From Lepidostoma basale (taxonomy: Eukaryota > Arthropoda > Insecta > Trichoptera > Lepidostomatidae): a stretch of 64,000 nt of DNA. The DNA is taken from contig JAHDVF020000179.1 of NCBI GenBank assembly GCA_022606425.2, positions 27,660-91,659 on the forward strand, in the 5' to 3' direction. A program made the position numbers and the translations under genes. This document shows, in pieces, positions 1 through 9,460 of this stretch (positions are counted from its first letter, which is position 1; the number at the start of each line of letters is the position of its first letter). Below the pieces are notes generated by a model. The model did no database searches, had not been told where the DNA came from, and was given only the letters and a program-made list of their open reading frames with translations.

Positions 1-338
1 TCGTTGACGGAGTATCTACGCTTGTCCTGTTTTATTAACTCTGAAATCGCAAAGTTTTTAATATGCATATTGAAGCATCAGGTATGCACTTTAATATAAA
101 TTTATAACAAGGTACATTTTGTACATAGTATAGATATAATACATGTTTTAAAAAACCCTGTTTTTGTTTTGAAAAAATATTAAAATGCTTAGTTTCTCTT
201 GAGTTTCAAAAAAAGTTCCACCGAGTACCGCTCTAATTTGAATATATTTTGAATAAGTAGTGCATTATTATCAGTGTAATCACAAAAATTAACGTCCACA
301 TCATTCCACTTTCTTAAAATATAACATATTCTTTGCAG
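1..338. other. AT-rich sequence, no gene seen
   Basis: No convincing coding or repeat signal. It ends with a pyrimidine-rich run and CAG at 336-338, which looks like a splice acceptor in front of the decayed coding sequence that follows. That reading is an inference. Confidence 0.4.
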
Positions 339-1172
339 GTTATCGTTCCGAACCCAGTGTTGAAGAAATAAAGATTACAAGAGAAGAACTATTTGAAGTG
401 CTTAAAAATGAACAGTTTTGCAGATTATTAGTAGTTAAGTAGAATCAACAGTTATTTTGGTATATATTAGACAAGTTAAGAGTTAGTAAATTTTCCGAAC
501 ATTCTGCAAAACTAATTAAAATAGAAATAAAGTTGTTTGTCTCAAAGATCTTAAAAAAATGGTGAAAGTGTCATTACATGTACGAACGCTTTTACTCCAA
601 ACACAAGGAATGGCTTGATGAAGAAGTTGCAGCTTTCATCATCATCATCACAGAAAAGTTCAGGAGAAAAGAAGCGAAGAAGACCGAAAAAAATGTTCGA
701 TGAGGGTTCACAGCGTAGTAAGCAGAGATGTGTAAAATCAATTATCTCTGATGTCAACTCTAAAAAACTGTGTTCAGAAGTACAATCAACATTGTATGCT
801 TTAGGCAAAAGAAATACTGCTAAAGTGGTTAAATAAACCATTCAATCCACGCCCAAGACATTGAAAAAAATGAAAATGGTGCATAATCCATTATCAGCGA
901 CTATAAGACCATATAGCCTTGAAGAAGCTTTAGGTTTTATAGTGGATCTTATTTTAATTGGATGCTGGTGTCTTCAGACTCGATTATAACAAGCAAGCGA
1001 AAAAAGTAAAAAAAAAACAGAATCAATTGAAATTATACTAAGCATGCTAAGGCTGCCTACTTTTGATTGTGGTGGTGATAAAGGTAATGGTGATCAAATA
1101 TCTCACGATGACGTTGATAATGATGATGATAATGATAATTATGATGATGATGTAGATAGTGAGGATGTATAG
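339..1172 (+). pseudogene. Decayed gene-like sequence with RRPKK motif and acidic tail
   Basis: After an acceptor-like CAG one frame reads GYRSEPSVEEIKITREELF onward, is stopped by TAG at 440-442, resumes as FWYILDKLRVSKFSEHSAKL, is stopped again by TGA at 563-565, and continues as ERFYSKHKEWLDEEV. The frame then shifts in the TCATCATCA run (about 625-655) into a piece with KKRRRPKKMFDEGSQRSKQR and ends at 836. Another frame gives PYSLEEALGFIVDLIL (about 915-962), and a D/N-rich acidic tail ends at 1172. From memory the layout (helical region, K.WL, basic RPKK.F..GS.RSKRR) resembles a repeated family of uncharacterised arthropod and cnidarian proteins. The two stops plus frame changes mark it as a pseudogene unless introns explain them. 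Function unknown. Confidence 0.45.
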
Positions 1173-1300
1173 CATATTTTTTCTTTTAATTTTATAGTAT
1201 AGTCATTTTATAATACAGAAATGATTCAATACAATCTCTTTTATTTTCATTAGAATTTATTAAAATTCAAACCCCAAATACTTTTCATTAGGTATTTCTT

Positions 1301-1412
1301 GTAAGATAATTGTTAAAAAAGACTTCTTTTACCTATTTCCGACCAGAATATTAAATAAAAAAAATATTATTAATATTTTTGAGGTGCTAAACTTGCCATC
1401 CATCCTTATGTG
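1301..1412 (+). repeat. Direct repeat, left copy, flanking a minisatellite
   Basis: About 110 bp (from GTAAGATAATTGTTAAAAAA to CCATCCTTATGTG) recurs at 1965-2084 with few changes. The two copies bracket the minisatellite and about 160 bp of spacer. Confidence 0.75.
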
Positions 1413-1574
1413 CAGGGATGCAATATCTATGATGATGTTATGTTATGATTCTTTCTACTTCCTTAAACTTAATAATTTTTAATGCTACACATAAAAATTC
1501 TTATAATGTAATTGCAAACGATCTGGAATTACATGTCTGTAATGTTTGTGATTTTATTCAAATAAATTAAATGA

Positions 1575-1964
1575 GATTTGATGTGATGTGATGGGATGGG
1601 ATGGGATGGGATGAGAAGAGATCGATGAGATGAGATGAGATGAGATGAGATCTCGATGAGATCTCCCGAGATGAGATCACTCAAGATGAGATCTCTCGAG
1701 GTGAGATCTCTCGAGATGAGATCATCCCAGAAGAGATCCCCCGAGATGAGATCTTTCGAGATGAGATCTCTTGAGATGAGATCTCCCGAGATGAGATCTC
1801 CCGAGATGAGATCTCTTGAGATGAGATCTCTCAAGATGAGATCTCTCGAGATGAGATCTCTGATGATAAGATCTCCCGAGATGAGATCTCCCGAGATGAG
1901 ATCTTTCGAGATGAGATCTCTCGAAATGAGATCTCATTCGGGAGATCTCATCTCCAGAGATCTC
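1575..1964 (+). repeat. 15-bp minisatellite (GAGATGAGATCTCTC-like)
   Basis: It starts as (GATGG)n, then a 15-bp unit close to GAGATGAGATCTCYC runs about 20 times with substitutions. Each unit contains the palindrome GAGATCTC, so either strand can fold back. Long reading frames through it are repeat artefacts (MRSLE-type peptides). Confidence 0.9.
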
Positions 1965-2084
1965 GTTAAGATAATTGTTAAAAAAGACTTCTTTTACCTA
2001 TTTCCGACCAGAATATTAAATAAAGGAAAATATTAATATATATTATATTTTTGTCGCGCTAAACTGGCCATCCATCCTTATGTG
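1965..2084 (+). repeat. Direct repeat, right copy
   Basis: Second copy of the 1301-1412 sequence, running straight into a LINE-A fragment. Confidence 0.75.
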
Positions 2085-2247
2085 AAATGGAGCGAATGGA
2101 CGAGAGAAGAATGGTTAAAATGTTGCATCCAAGCAGTGTGAGTTGAAAGACAAGTCGTGGAAGACTAAGGAAAGCATGGCATGACCAAATTATTCAAATA
2201 CTGAAAGGGTGCCACGTTCGAAATTGAAAAAATTTATGAGTATGCAT
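2085..2247 (+). mobile_element. LINE-A fragment, left of a mariner insertion
   Basis: ATGGAGCGAATGGACGAGAG and GGCATGACCAAATTATTCAA match the LINE-A stretch coding for HMERMDEERMVKK..RPRKTWHDQINQIL. The frame is broken. The element resumes at 2641. Confidence 0.75.
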
Positions 2248-2640
2248 GTTACGATATACAAGGTATCTCCAGAGAGTAAGTGTACTGAATTTTTGTAGAT
2301 GGAAGGTGAAGAGGTGTGACGCCACTGTTGAGATTGCCTTTTGGTTTCAGGCGTGTAGTGTGCAACCCAAGTTTCATCTCCAGTAACGATGGAGCGGAGA
2401 AATTCATCACCATGGTTTTTCCAGCGCCTCAAAAACTCTTGCCCGGCGTGGCGTATTTCGCACTTGGCGGGAGATTGGATTGACATCTTTCACGAAACGT
2501 GTTGTCGCGTCGATACTTTTCAACATACTGACCTCGAACTGGTATCGTTACGGAGGGGAAGGGTCAGGCTACACGAAAGTGTAGCCAACATGTCGAAAAT
2601 AAAATCCATCCGGTCGTGAGAGCCTCAGTACATTTACTTT
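2248..2640 (-). mobile_element. mariner transposase fragment nested in LINE-A
   Basis: The minus-strand frame (about 2300-2486) reads FLRSIVTGDETWVAHYTP followed by ETKRQSQQWRHTSSP. This is the mariner (DD34D) block around the first catalytic aspartate, TGDETW. Weak upstream matches (STRQHVS, RMDFIF) extend to about 2620 in broken frames. Only a few hundred bases remain; the second and third catalytic aspartates are missing. It separates two pieces of one LINE-A copy, so it arrived after that LINE. Confidence 0.85.
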
Positions 2641-2760
2641 AGATATGCCTAGTATGAATGTAGACGAAGCTAAAGAGGTATATCAAGACAGCGCAGTATG
2701 GTGGTCCATCCTTTCTACCTACCCCTGTGGAGAAACAGTATGATTGTTAGTTAGTTAGTT
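2641..2760 (+). mobile_element. LINE-A 3' end, right of mariner
   Basis: TATGAATGTAGACGAAGCTA through GTGGAGAAACAGTATGATTG, then (TTAG)n, is the LINE-A 3' terminus (CMNVEEAREVCQ...AYPCGETV). Confidence 0.8.
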
Positions 2761-3089
2761 ATAAAGAAAATCACGTATAATTTCATATTCATCTCTTGTA
2801 AAACATAATGAAACTAAATTTCAACAAACGGGGTATAGTTTCAGATTTCATTTACTCTAGCGGAGACAATAAGAATTAATTCCTTGTTTAACCTTATTCA
2901 AATGACTGCTATACAGGCGCTTTGCACCATAACCCAGCGCAGACCGCACCGACAGGCGAAACTCTAATTTCCTAACTCGACTCAATCAAACAGATATATT
3001 GTGGATGTTGTAGTAAAGTGTACTACATTATTAAACGTGTAATATATTTTAATTATTTCATGAACAATGGTGTCAAACTCTATATCAAA
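2761..3089. other. No gene seen
   Basis: AT-rich, no family recognised. A short piece near 2930-2990 is more GC-rich but carries no readable motif. Confidence 0.5.
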
Positions 3090-3256
3090 TAATTAATATG
3101 AATGGAAACGTCTGTCTTATAAAGAAGCTATCTTACTTTCATCACTGGGAGAAGGTTGTACACCAATTAAATTTGTGTTTTAAAATTATAGCGTTAATCA
3201 GAAATGTGCATAAGAAAGTAATATACTTTAGTTTCTAGGATAAGGCTGTAAACCAT
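3090..3256 (+). repeat. Satellite V, first block
   Basis: Monomers of about 90 bp, organised as dimers of about 180 bp, share AAACCAATTAAATTTGTRTT, TTAAAATTATAGCG and TCATCACTGGGAGAAGG. The block is cut by the TTAA insertion at 3257. Confidence 0.8.
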
Positions 3257-3260
3257 TTAA

Positions 3261-3775
3261 CCCCTTACCGCATACTGACTCATATATGATCCAAAATAAT
3301 TTTTGCCATAAAAACAACAAAATAATAAAATATGTCTTGCTTCTAGCAATAATACTAAAGTTTTATCTATGATCCGCGTTACTAGTTGTCAAACTTCTTG
3401 CTAGATGTCTCTGGTTGTAATAGATGTGCGTTCGACTGTTTCCAACTGTCGGTTTATGATTTTCTGTGCAAACGTGATATTCAAAAGTGTTATTTTTCAG
3501 TTTTTGTTTGTAAAACGCTATAAATAATTATATTACACTGGTTTATTATTATTTTCATTAGGTAAGTAATAAAAATGATCACTTTTATATAAAATTATGG
3601 ATAATATTGTGTAAAATCTAGGGATAAAAAGGAGAAGACCTAGAAATATTTTTTTGTATTTTATACAGGAAAAAATAATTTTTGAAAAATAAAAAAATAC
3701 GTGTCTTTTTTTTCATCATTTACACCTCATATTTTTTTTTTTTACAAATTAAAAAAAAAATCATGCAGTAAGGGG
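3261..3775. mobile_element. piggyBac-like MITE in a TTAA site
   Basis: The 515-bp element begins CCCCTTACCGCATACTGA and ends TCATGCAGTAAGGGG, giving an inverted terminal repeat of about 13-15 bp with one or two mismatches. It is flanked by TTAA on both sides (3257-3260, 3776-3779). The surrounding satellite monomer normally reads CCAATTAAATTT, so the empty site holds exactly one TTAA. TTAA duplication with CCC/GGG ends is the hallmark of the piggyBac superfamily. It has no transposase frame, so it would be non-autonomous. Confidence 0.85.
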
Positions 3776-3779
3776 TTAA

Positions 3780-4418
3780 TTTTGTCAAATCAAAAATGTT
3801 CAAAGGAAGGTAACAGTCTTTCATCACTAGAGGAATATTGTAAACCAATTAAATTTGTATTTTAAAATTATTGCGCTTATCAGAAATATGTAAAGAACTG
3901 AAGTATGGGAAGATTTTAAACCAATAAAATTTGTATTTTAAAATTATAGAATGAATCAGAAATGTTAAAAGAAGTTAGTATACTTTCATCACTGGGAGAA
4001 GGCTGTAAACCAATTAAATTTGTATTTTAAAATTATAAAGCTTATCAAAAATACACAATAAAAGATCGCGTACTTTACTCACTGGGTGAATATTTTAAAC
4101 CAATTAAATGTGTATTTTAAAATTATAGCTTTTATCAGAAATGTTAAAAGAAGTTAGTATACTTTCATCACTGGGAGAAGGCTGTAAACCAATTAAATTT
4201 GTATTTTAAAATTATAGAGCTTATCAAAAATACGCAATAAAAGATCGCGTTCTTTGCTCACTGGGTGAATATTTTAAACCAATTAAATGTGTATTTTAAA
4301 ATTATAGCATTTATCAGAAATGTTAAAAGAAGTTAGTATACTTTCATCACTGGGAGAAGGCTGTAAACCAAATAAATTTGTTTTTCTTATATATTCACGT
4401 TCACTTGGTGTTGTGGAT
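3780..4418 (+). repeat. Satellite V, main block
   Basis: Continuation of the array. Clear dimer copies include AAAGATCGCGTACTTTACTC at about 4061 and the near-copy AAAGATCGCGTTCTTTGCTC at about 4240. Period is about 90 bp for monomers and 180 bp for dimers. Confidence 0.85.
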
Positions 4419-5024
4419 AAATATAATTATACTTTGTATTACAACACTTTTTATTTTTACTGAACTCGGACATGTTTCGGTTACAAGTAACCTTTGTAGA
4501 CTCCCGACTACAAATCAAAATGTAACGATTGCACGTCATTCTACAAAGAAAAAACAACGCGTAATTTTAACATACGCATTAAAGAACATCTTAGATACCT
4601 TTCTAATAATCATTTTTCGGAGTTCGCTTACCATTTCTTTATTAAATGCATGAAAATAATCATACATTTAATAAAAAAAAACGGTACTGAAATTTTTCAT
4701 ATTAATAATAAAAACTTACTTACAATTCAGAAATTTTGAAATTAAAAAAGCCATAAAAAATAATGAAAATATAAAAAAATATATATTAAATTTAAATTTA
4801 ATTCCAATGCTCGATATGTTCCCGTTACATCCCTCCTCAATTCAATCCTAATTATACTCCTTCCACTTTTATACATAGCTCGATCTCCATTTAGTATATA
4901 AGTGACCACTCTGTTTTATTTGATTGTTAAAATTGTATACATAGACAAAGGTTAATTATAACCGAAACATGTCTGAGTTCAGGGAAAATAAAAAAGTGTT
5001 TAAATACAAAGTATAATTATATTT
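4419..5024. mobile_element. Non-autonomous element with ~80-bp terminal inverted repeats
   Basis: The left end AAATATAATTATACTTTGTA (4419) is repeated inverted at 5005-5024. The match continues about 80 bp inward, through ACATGTTTCGGTTA and AACCTTTGT, with about 90% identity by eye. The interior is AT-rich and non-coding; it encodes only a short spurious frame. It lies inside satellite V, which resumes at 5025, so it is an insertion. The superfamily cannot be told from the ends. Confidence 0.75.
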
Positions 5025-5222
5025 GTTCAAATTAAATTTGTGTTTTAAAATTATACTGTTTTTCAGAAATGTGCAAAATAAGATAACATTCTTTCATTAG
5101 TGGGAGAAAAATTTGAACCAATTAAATGTGCGAAAGAAGGTAACATGTTTTAATCACTGGGGGAAAGTTAATTAATAACCAATTAAACTTGTGTTTCAAA
5201 ATTAAAACGTTATTCAAAAATG
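5025..5222 (+). repeat. Satellite V, last block
   Basis: Degenerate monomers (AAATTAAATTTGTGTTTTAA, TCATTAGTGGGAGAAAAATT, TTTTAATCACTGGGGGAAAG) close the array. Confidence 0.75.
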
Positions 5223-5715
5223 ATCAAAATATGGGAAACTTTCATCACCGGTAGAAGATTATACTGTGTCCTGCCAGTGTTCACTTATGGTATTGAGACA
5301 GTCACAATGTCACAAAAAAGTGCTAACAAGCTAAGAGTCACTCAGAGAGCAATGGAGAGAGCCATGTTGAGTATCAGTTTACGGGACAGACTCAGAAATG
5401 AGGACATAAGAGTCAGGACAAAGGTTTCCGATGTTGTCAAGATGGCCGCAACCCTCAAGTGGCGATGGGCGGGACATGTCGCTCGCGATCCAGAAGAAAA
5501 GTGGACAAGGTGACTGCTGTGCTGGTGGCCAAGGACGGCAAAGCGTGGAGTTGGGCGCCCACAGTTGCGTTGGCGCGACGATATCCGGAGAAGTGCGGAA
5601 AGTGCCTGGATGCGGATCGCTCAGAATAGAAGAGAATGGAAAATGCGAGAGGAGGCCTACGTCCAGGAGTGGACGGTCAATACGGGCTGAAGAAGAAGAA
5701 GAAGAAGAAGATTAT
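5223..5715 (+). mobile_element. LINE-B 3' fragment (RTE-like)
   Basis: The frame at 5220-5513 reads YGIETVTMSQKSANKLRVTQ, RAMERAMLSISLRDRLRNED and ATLKWRWAGHVARDPEEKWT. That is the conserved region downstream of the RT domain in RTE-like LINEs common in insects. A frameshift follows; the 3' part codes for RPTSRSGRSIRAE and ends in (GAA)n, the typical microsatellite tail. It is 5'-truncated. Confidence 0.85.
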
Positions 5716-6060
5716 AAACTGATTTGTGAAAAAACAATGTTTATTAATAGTTTTTTTTTTTCGAACAAAATTCAGACTTATTTCAACTTGAGTCAGAGAA
5801 ATAACTTGTCAAAACAACCGTTTGGTTATGTATTTCAAATCATAAGGCAGGAAGTGAAAAGGAAGAATCCTTAGTTCAGAGACGATTGCCAGTTGGTTCA
5901 ATATCTTTATTCCGCTCGACCGGGTGAGTAAATTTATGAAAAGGCCCAAGAACATGGTTAACAGGTGAAAGAAACGTTTATTCGATCCATAAAGCGGTAT
6001 AAAATCGAAGCCGGAAGCATACATAAACGACTGCTTCTATTTTGAGAAGAATTTTGAATG
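5716..6060. other. No gene seen
   Basis: AT-rich linker between LINE-B and LINE-A pieces. Around 5900-6050 there is faint, unassignable similarity to LINE sequence. Confidence 0.4.
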
Positions 6061-6530
6061 TTTCTTCCACGCTAAAGCGAAGCATAAAACTGTCTAAAGA
6101 TGGATGAAAGTAGAATAAATGTAGTAGAAATGAGATCTTCTGCTGACGAATGTGTGGAAAAACTGTGTATGATGGAATGTCGAATGAAAATATGCGATGT
6201 GAGTGCGGTGCGAATGATAAAGTAATAAACAAAATAACGAAAGGAACATATACAATGGTTAGGACATATGGTTAGGACATATGAATAGAATGAATGAAGA
6301 AAGTTTATGTAAGCGACGTGATTGGAGCTGGAAATAGAGAAAGGCCGATGAAAACGTGTCACGATAAAATCAATCAAGTTTTAATATAGTTCATGTGAAG
6401 AGTCAGAAAAATCGACGGGCGTGCATGACAATATGTATAAATGTAGAGTTATCGAGAGAAGTATATCAGGACAGAATAATGTAGCTGTCTCCCTGGTGAC
6501 ACGGCGTGATGGTAAGTTAGTTAGTTAGGG
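6061..6530 (+). mobile_element. LINE-A fragment, degenerate
   Basis: GATGGATGAAAGTAGAATAA, AATGTGTGGAAAAACTGTGT and GTGCGGTGCGAATGATAAAG match the DESRINAVEMRSLRRMCG..NIRSECGAND region. The 3' end has GACACGGCGTGATGG followed by (TTAG)n. A short tandem duplication of GGTTAGGACATATG lies at about 6257-6283. The frame is broken. Confidence 0.8.
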
Positions 6531-6699
6531 AAACAAATTAAACATTGGACTTGAAAAAAAGTAAATTTTTATGTTTATAATATCTTCTCTATTTTTAATA
6601 GCTTCATTAGTTTTTTAAATTTCAAGTTTATTAAAAGTTATCTTTCTGTTATCAACGTGTGAAATTTCTACTTAATTCAGTATTTCAAGATTCGAGAAT

Positions 6700-6905
6700 A
6701 TGTTACATAAATAACATGAAAGAAAACGTCTGTCTTCTAGAAGTTTATTTTATTTTTGATTGACTGACATGTTTCGCCTTTCTATAGCATTACCAAATGT
6801 TTGATAAACATTTGATATATTGAAATATGTGATACAAACATTTGACAATGCCCCAGAAGCGCGAAAGAAGTCATTCAATCTAAAATTTAATAAAACTCAA
6901 ATTAA
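6700..6905. repeat. Palindromic element P, degenerate copy
   Basis: AAAACGTCTGTCTTCTAGAA, TGACATGTTTCGCCTTTCTA and the inverted partner GACAATGCCCCAGAAGCGCG match the arms of element P (best copies 48438-48664 and 50290-50521). Confidence 0.65.
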
Positions 6906-6984
6906 TTGAATTCGTTTACAACCTTCCCTTATTTTGAACCATTTTGATTAACGCTTAATTAATTTCTACTTCATTGTTGTAGAC

Positions 6985-7115
6985 CTATGTGGTTTATTCT
7001 CCAGTGCGTTGCTCCTCCTGTGAGGTAGACACCCAGCTGTCATTCCATCTTTTAGCAGGTCTTCCACGAGGACGAGTCCCATAAGGCTGATTATGTAGTG
7101 CAATATAGGCAGGCG
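6985..7115 (-). mobile_element. LINE C-terminal fragment (RPRGRPAKRW type)
   Basis: The minus strand reads GTRPRGRPAKRWNDSWVSTS followed by QEEQRT. The (R)PRGRPxKRW motif sits just after the RT domain in many RTE-like LINEs. It is too short to assign to LINE-B or -C. Confidence 0.5.
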
Positions 7116-7147
7116 AGCATTCTACCACTGAACTTTTTATCTTCTTT

Positions 7148-7430
7148 GTATCTTTTATATAATGTTCCTAAAATGTTCATGTATTATAAATTATGTTTAC
7201 TTATTCAATAAAGTACAGCGGAGCATAGAAGTAAGATGGGGTAGATTAAATGTGGTCCGGCACCCCCTTGTTGTTGCCGTCTTTAAATGTAAGTCCCGGA
7301 TGGACCGGGGACAGGCCCAGAGAGTGTACGAGCGAGGCTGATAAAAGGGCGCCGCTACGCTCTATAACAGCCTCGGGTATGTGGCGGGAACTTCTATGTT
7401 CCTTTATAAAAAAAATGCAATATAAGGGAG
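7148..7430 (+). repeat. Element R, copy 1 (GC-rich, structured)
   Basis: About 280 bp, far more GC-rich than its surroundings; other copies are 9684-9895 (minus) and 50575-50845. Visible stems are GAGGCTG/CAGCCTC enclosing GGGCG/CGCCC, a GTCCCGG/CCGGGGAC hairpin, and near-terminal GGAGCATAGAAGT/ACTTCTATGTTCC. It ends in an A-rich tract. Class unknown: it could be a SINE-like element or the 3' end of a LINE. Confidence 0.75.
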
Positions 7431-7444
7431 TCTGGTGGTGTCTA

Positions 7445-7655
7445 TAGTTTGAACATGACCGTACCAGTCTCTTTTTCGCTGTCTGTTTTATCTTATAAAA
7501 TCCTCAACCTCATATATCTCTCGAATTCTGGTGTTTCTCACGCGATATCTAAGTGTCGGAAGTCCTCAAAACTTGTTTGGTCCTAACTGTGTCTGCCATT
7601 GCTTCGATGCCATATGTTATTATTGGTCTTAAGCATGCTTTATAGATTCTCAAAT
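7445..7655 (-). mobile_element. LINE-C fragment, 3' of a LINE-K insertion
   Basis: The minus strand matches the 11585-11870 copy: KACLRPIITYGIEAMADTV, then LRTSDT, ISREKHQNSRDI and KRDWYGHV in broken frames. RPI.TYG.E.RADT is the LINE-C signature downstream of RT. The matching 5' piece is 8114-8170. Confidence 0.8.
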
Positions 7656-8113
7656 TAAATTAAATCAAATCAAAACAGTTCATGTTCTCAAAATATATTA
7701 CAAAAACAACAATTATAGTTTAAGGCATCTATTGAGAACAGGTAAAACATAAAAAAATATATAATACAAGGAACGCATGAGAGATGGTTCTACATTAGGA
7801 ATACAAGATACTCTCCAAAGTCAAGAGTATTTGTCTTCTGAACGTACTTTCAAAATATGAAAGACATCATGTTCAGCAGTTTGATTGCTCTCCCTATCGG
7901 CATCGCCAGAGGCAGGTTGGTTCTGCATGCTGGGAGATAAAACAGCCTGTGTTGACGCTGTCGAAGATAACCATCCGGATCATAAAGATGGATAGCCTCC
8001 AAGATGACGGAATTCTCAAAGAATCCCCTGATAAGTCTAAAGAAATGGGTTAGTGTGCACCCATCCCTTTTTATTTGCAAACTATTGGTCCCCAGCATGC
8101 CCAAGCGGACCAT
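7656..8113 (-). mobile_element. LINE-K 3' fragment inserted in LINE-C
   Basis: The minus frame (7850-8152) includes DPDGYLRQRQHRLFYLPACR, TNLPLAMPIGRAIKLLN and then a stop. The pattern R..LF..P..RTN...P..R...LN is the C-terminus of ORF2 in CR1/Jockey-type LINEs. The element ends with a GATTTAATTT-like tail. It interrupts LINE-C between GAGAAT-containing borders, which may be a short target duplication. It is 5'-truncated, and the first part (8000-8113) is open and in frame. Confidence 0.65.
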
Positions 8114-8170
8114 TCTCTTCTTACTCTTAATGGCCATGTCTTTGTTTTTCAATATTGTGGATTTAAGATC
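8114..8170 (-). mobile_element. LINE-C fragment, 5' of LINE-K
   Basis: The minus strand has CCACAATATTGAAAAACAAA and ACATGGCCATTAAGAGTAAG, the same sequence that precedes the LINE-C copy at 11585. Confidence 0.7.
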
Positions 8171-8239
8171 ACCAGAGACTGTAGCTTAATTATCGAGATG
8201 CTTACAACTTTTATTAAACTTATATTTTCATTGCTATTA

Positions 8240-8906
8240 AATAACTAAATAACTAACTAACTAACTAACCATCACGCCGTCTCCCCGAAGGCAGAAAGAA
8301 TGGACTGCCACAATTTTTTTTCCTGACTTAAATATTTCGCTCGCTTCCTAAACATTCATACATCGTGTCATGCACGCGCGTCGATTTCTCTGACTCCTCA
8401 CATGGCCGACATTCAATATTTGATTTATTTGATCGTGCCACGTTTTCCTCGGTCTTCCTCTATTTCTGGTTCCATTTACATCATTTTTACCATTCTTTCT
8501 TCATTCATTCATTCCATATGTCCAAACCTTCTTAATGATCCTTTCATTATTTTGTTCATGACACCATCATTCGCATCGCATTCACTTCTTATATTTTCAT
8601 TCGACACTCTATCATACACAGAGTATCCACACATTCGTCTATGAGATCTAATTTTTACTGCATTTATTCTACTTTCATCCTTCTTTTGCCAATTCCATGC
8701 TTCGCTTCCATACATAAGGGCCGGTAGAAGAACACCATTGTGCACTGCCATTCTAGCTTTTTTGGATAGGTTTTTTTTTGCGATGACAACTTTAAGTGCA
8801 CCATTCACTTTGTTGCCTGCCCCAACCCTTCTTTCAATATCCCTCTCCACTCGCCCATCTCTTATAAACACACTACCTAAATACACGAACTCAACTACTT
8901 GCTATT
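8240..8906 (-). mobile_element. LINE-A1 fragment
   Basis: On the plus strand it begins with (TAAC)n and CATCACGCCGTCTCCCCGAA, the reverse complement of the LINE-A 3' end. The minus frame (8509-8886) reads MYLGSVFIRDGRVERDIERR, NKVNGALKVVIAKKNLSKKA, GSEAWNWQKKDESRINAVKI and GSLRRFGHME. It is 5'-truncated in the segment after the RT YADD motif. Confidence 0.9.
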
Positions 8907-9460
8907 AATTAAAACACAATTTTCGTACTATCACCATCTGGTTGGGTACTAGACAAAATACTATGTTTCAAAGATTCATACTTCAAAATTAATTTAAATA
9001 ATGAAAAAATATTTTACGTGATGTAAAATTACATCTTACCTGTTATTGGCGAGAGGATAGATCGCCTGCAGCTGTTATTTTTGATACAGGTGTGTTTTAA
9101 AGTCAATTTCGCTCGAACAATGCGTATGAAGTAATAACGTAACATTCTCTAATACGTAATGTTTCTAACTTCGCATCTTCAGAGAGAGGGATACTCTCCT
9201 CCAATATACATACTAATTACTTATTATTAGCCGCAGAGACGAGGTTAAATTTTATAGGAGAGACGTTTTTAAATTAACTAAACATCGAGCTTTTTTCTTG
9301 AAGGGTGCTTTTATTTCATTAATCTTTACCTTTTGCAACGATAATCTCAACTTGAAACTCCGACTAATAATGATTAAATGTTATACGATTATATGGTCTG
9401 TTCTACGATATGGCTGCAAAACGTGGACTCTAAATATGAATGTAATGAACCGGTTGGAGT
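8907..9460. other. No gene seen
   Basis: AT-rich single-copy-looking sequence. The part at 9030-9290 is somewhat more complex (TTATTGGCGAGAGGATAGAT, CAGAGAGAGGGATACTCTCC) but matches nothing else in the window. Confidence 0.45.

Noticed and set aside
615..836. Intact small gene starting at 615
   Set aside because: The ATG sits in a frame that begins only after a shift in a TCA repeat; the upstream homologous part is in another frame with stops, so it is treated as a pseudogene.
1529..2036. MRSLE / DLISR repeat proteins
   Set aside because: Both strands of a 15-bp minisatellite are open because the unit is a multiple of three; no other coding evidence.
7209..7402. Element R as a hammerhead ribozyme
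   Set aside because: CTGATAAAAG resembles the CUGANGA core, but the required GA and the GAAA partner with three stems are missing.
8240..8285. (TTAG)n/(TAAC)n tracts as interstitial telomere repeats
   Set aside because: The insect telomere unit is TTAGG; these four-base repeats occur only at LINE-A 3' ends, as its tail.
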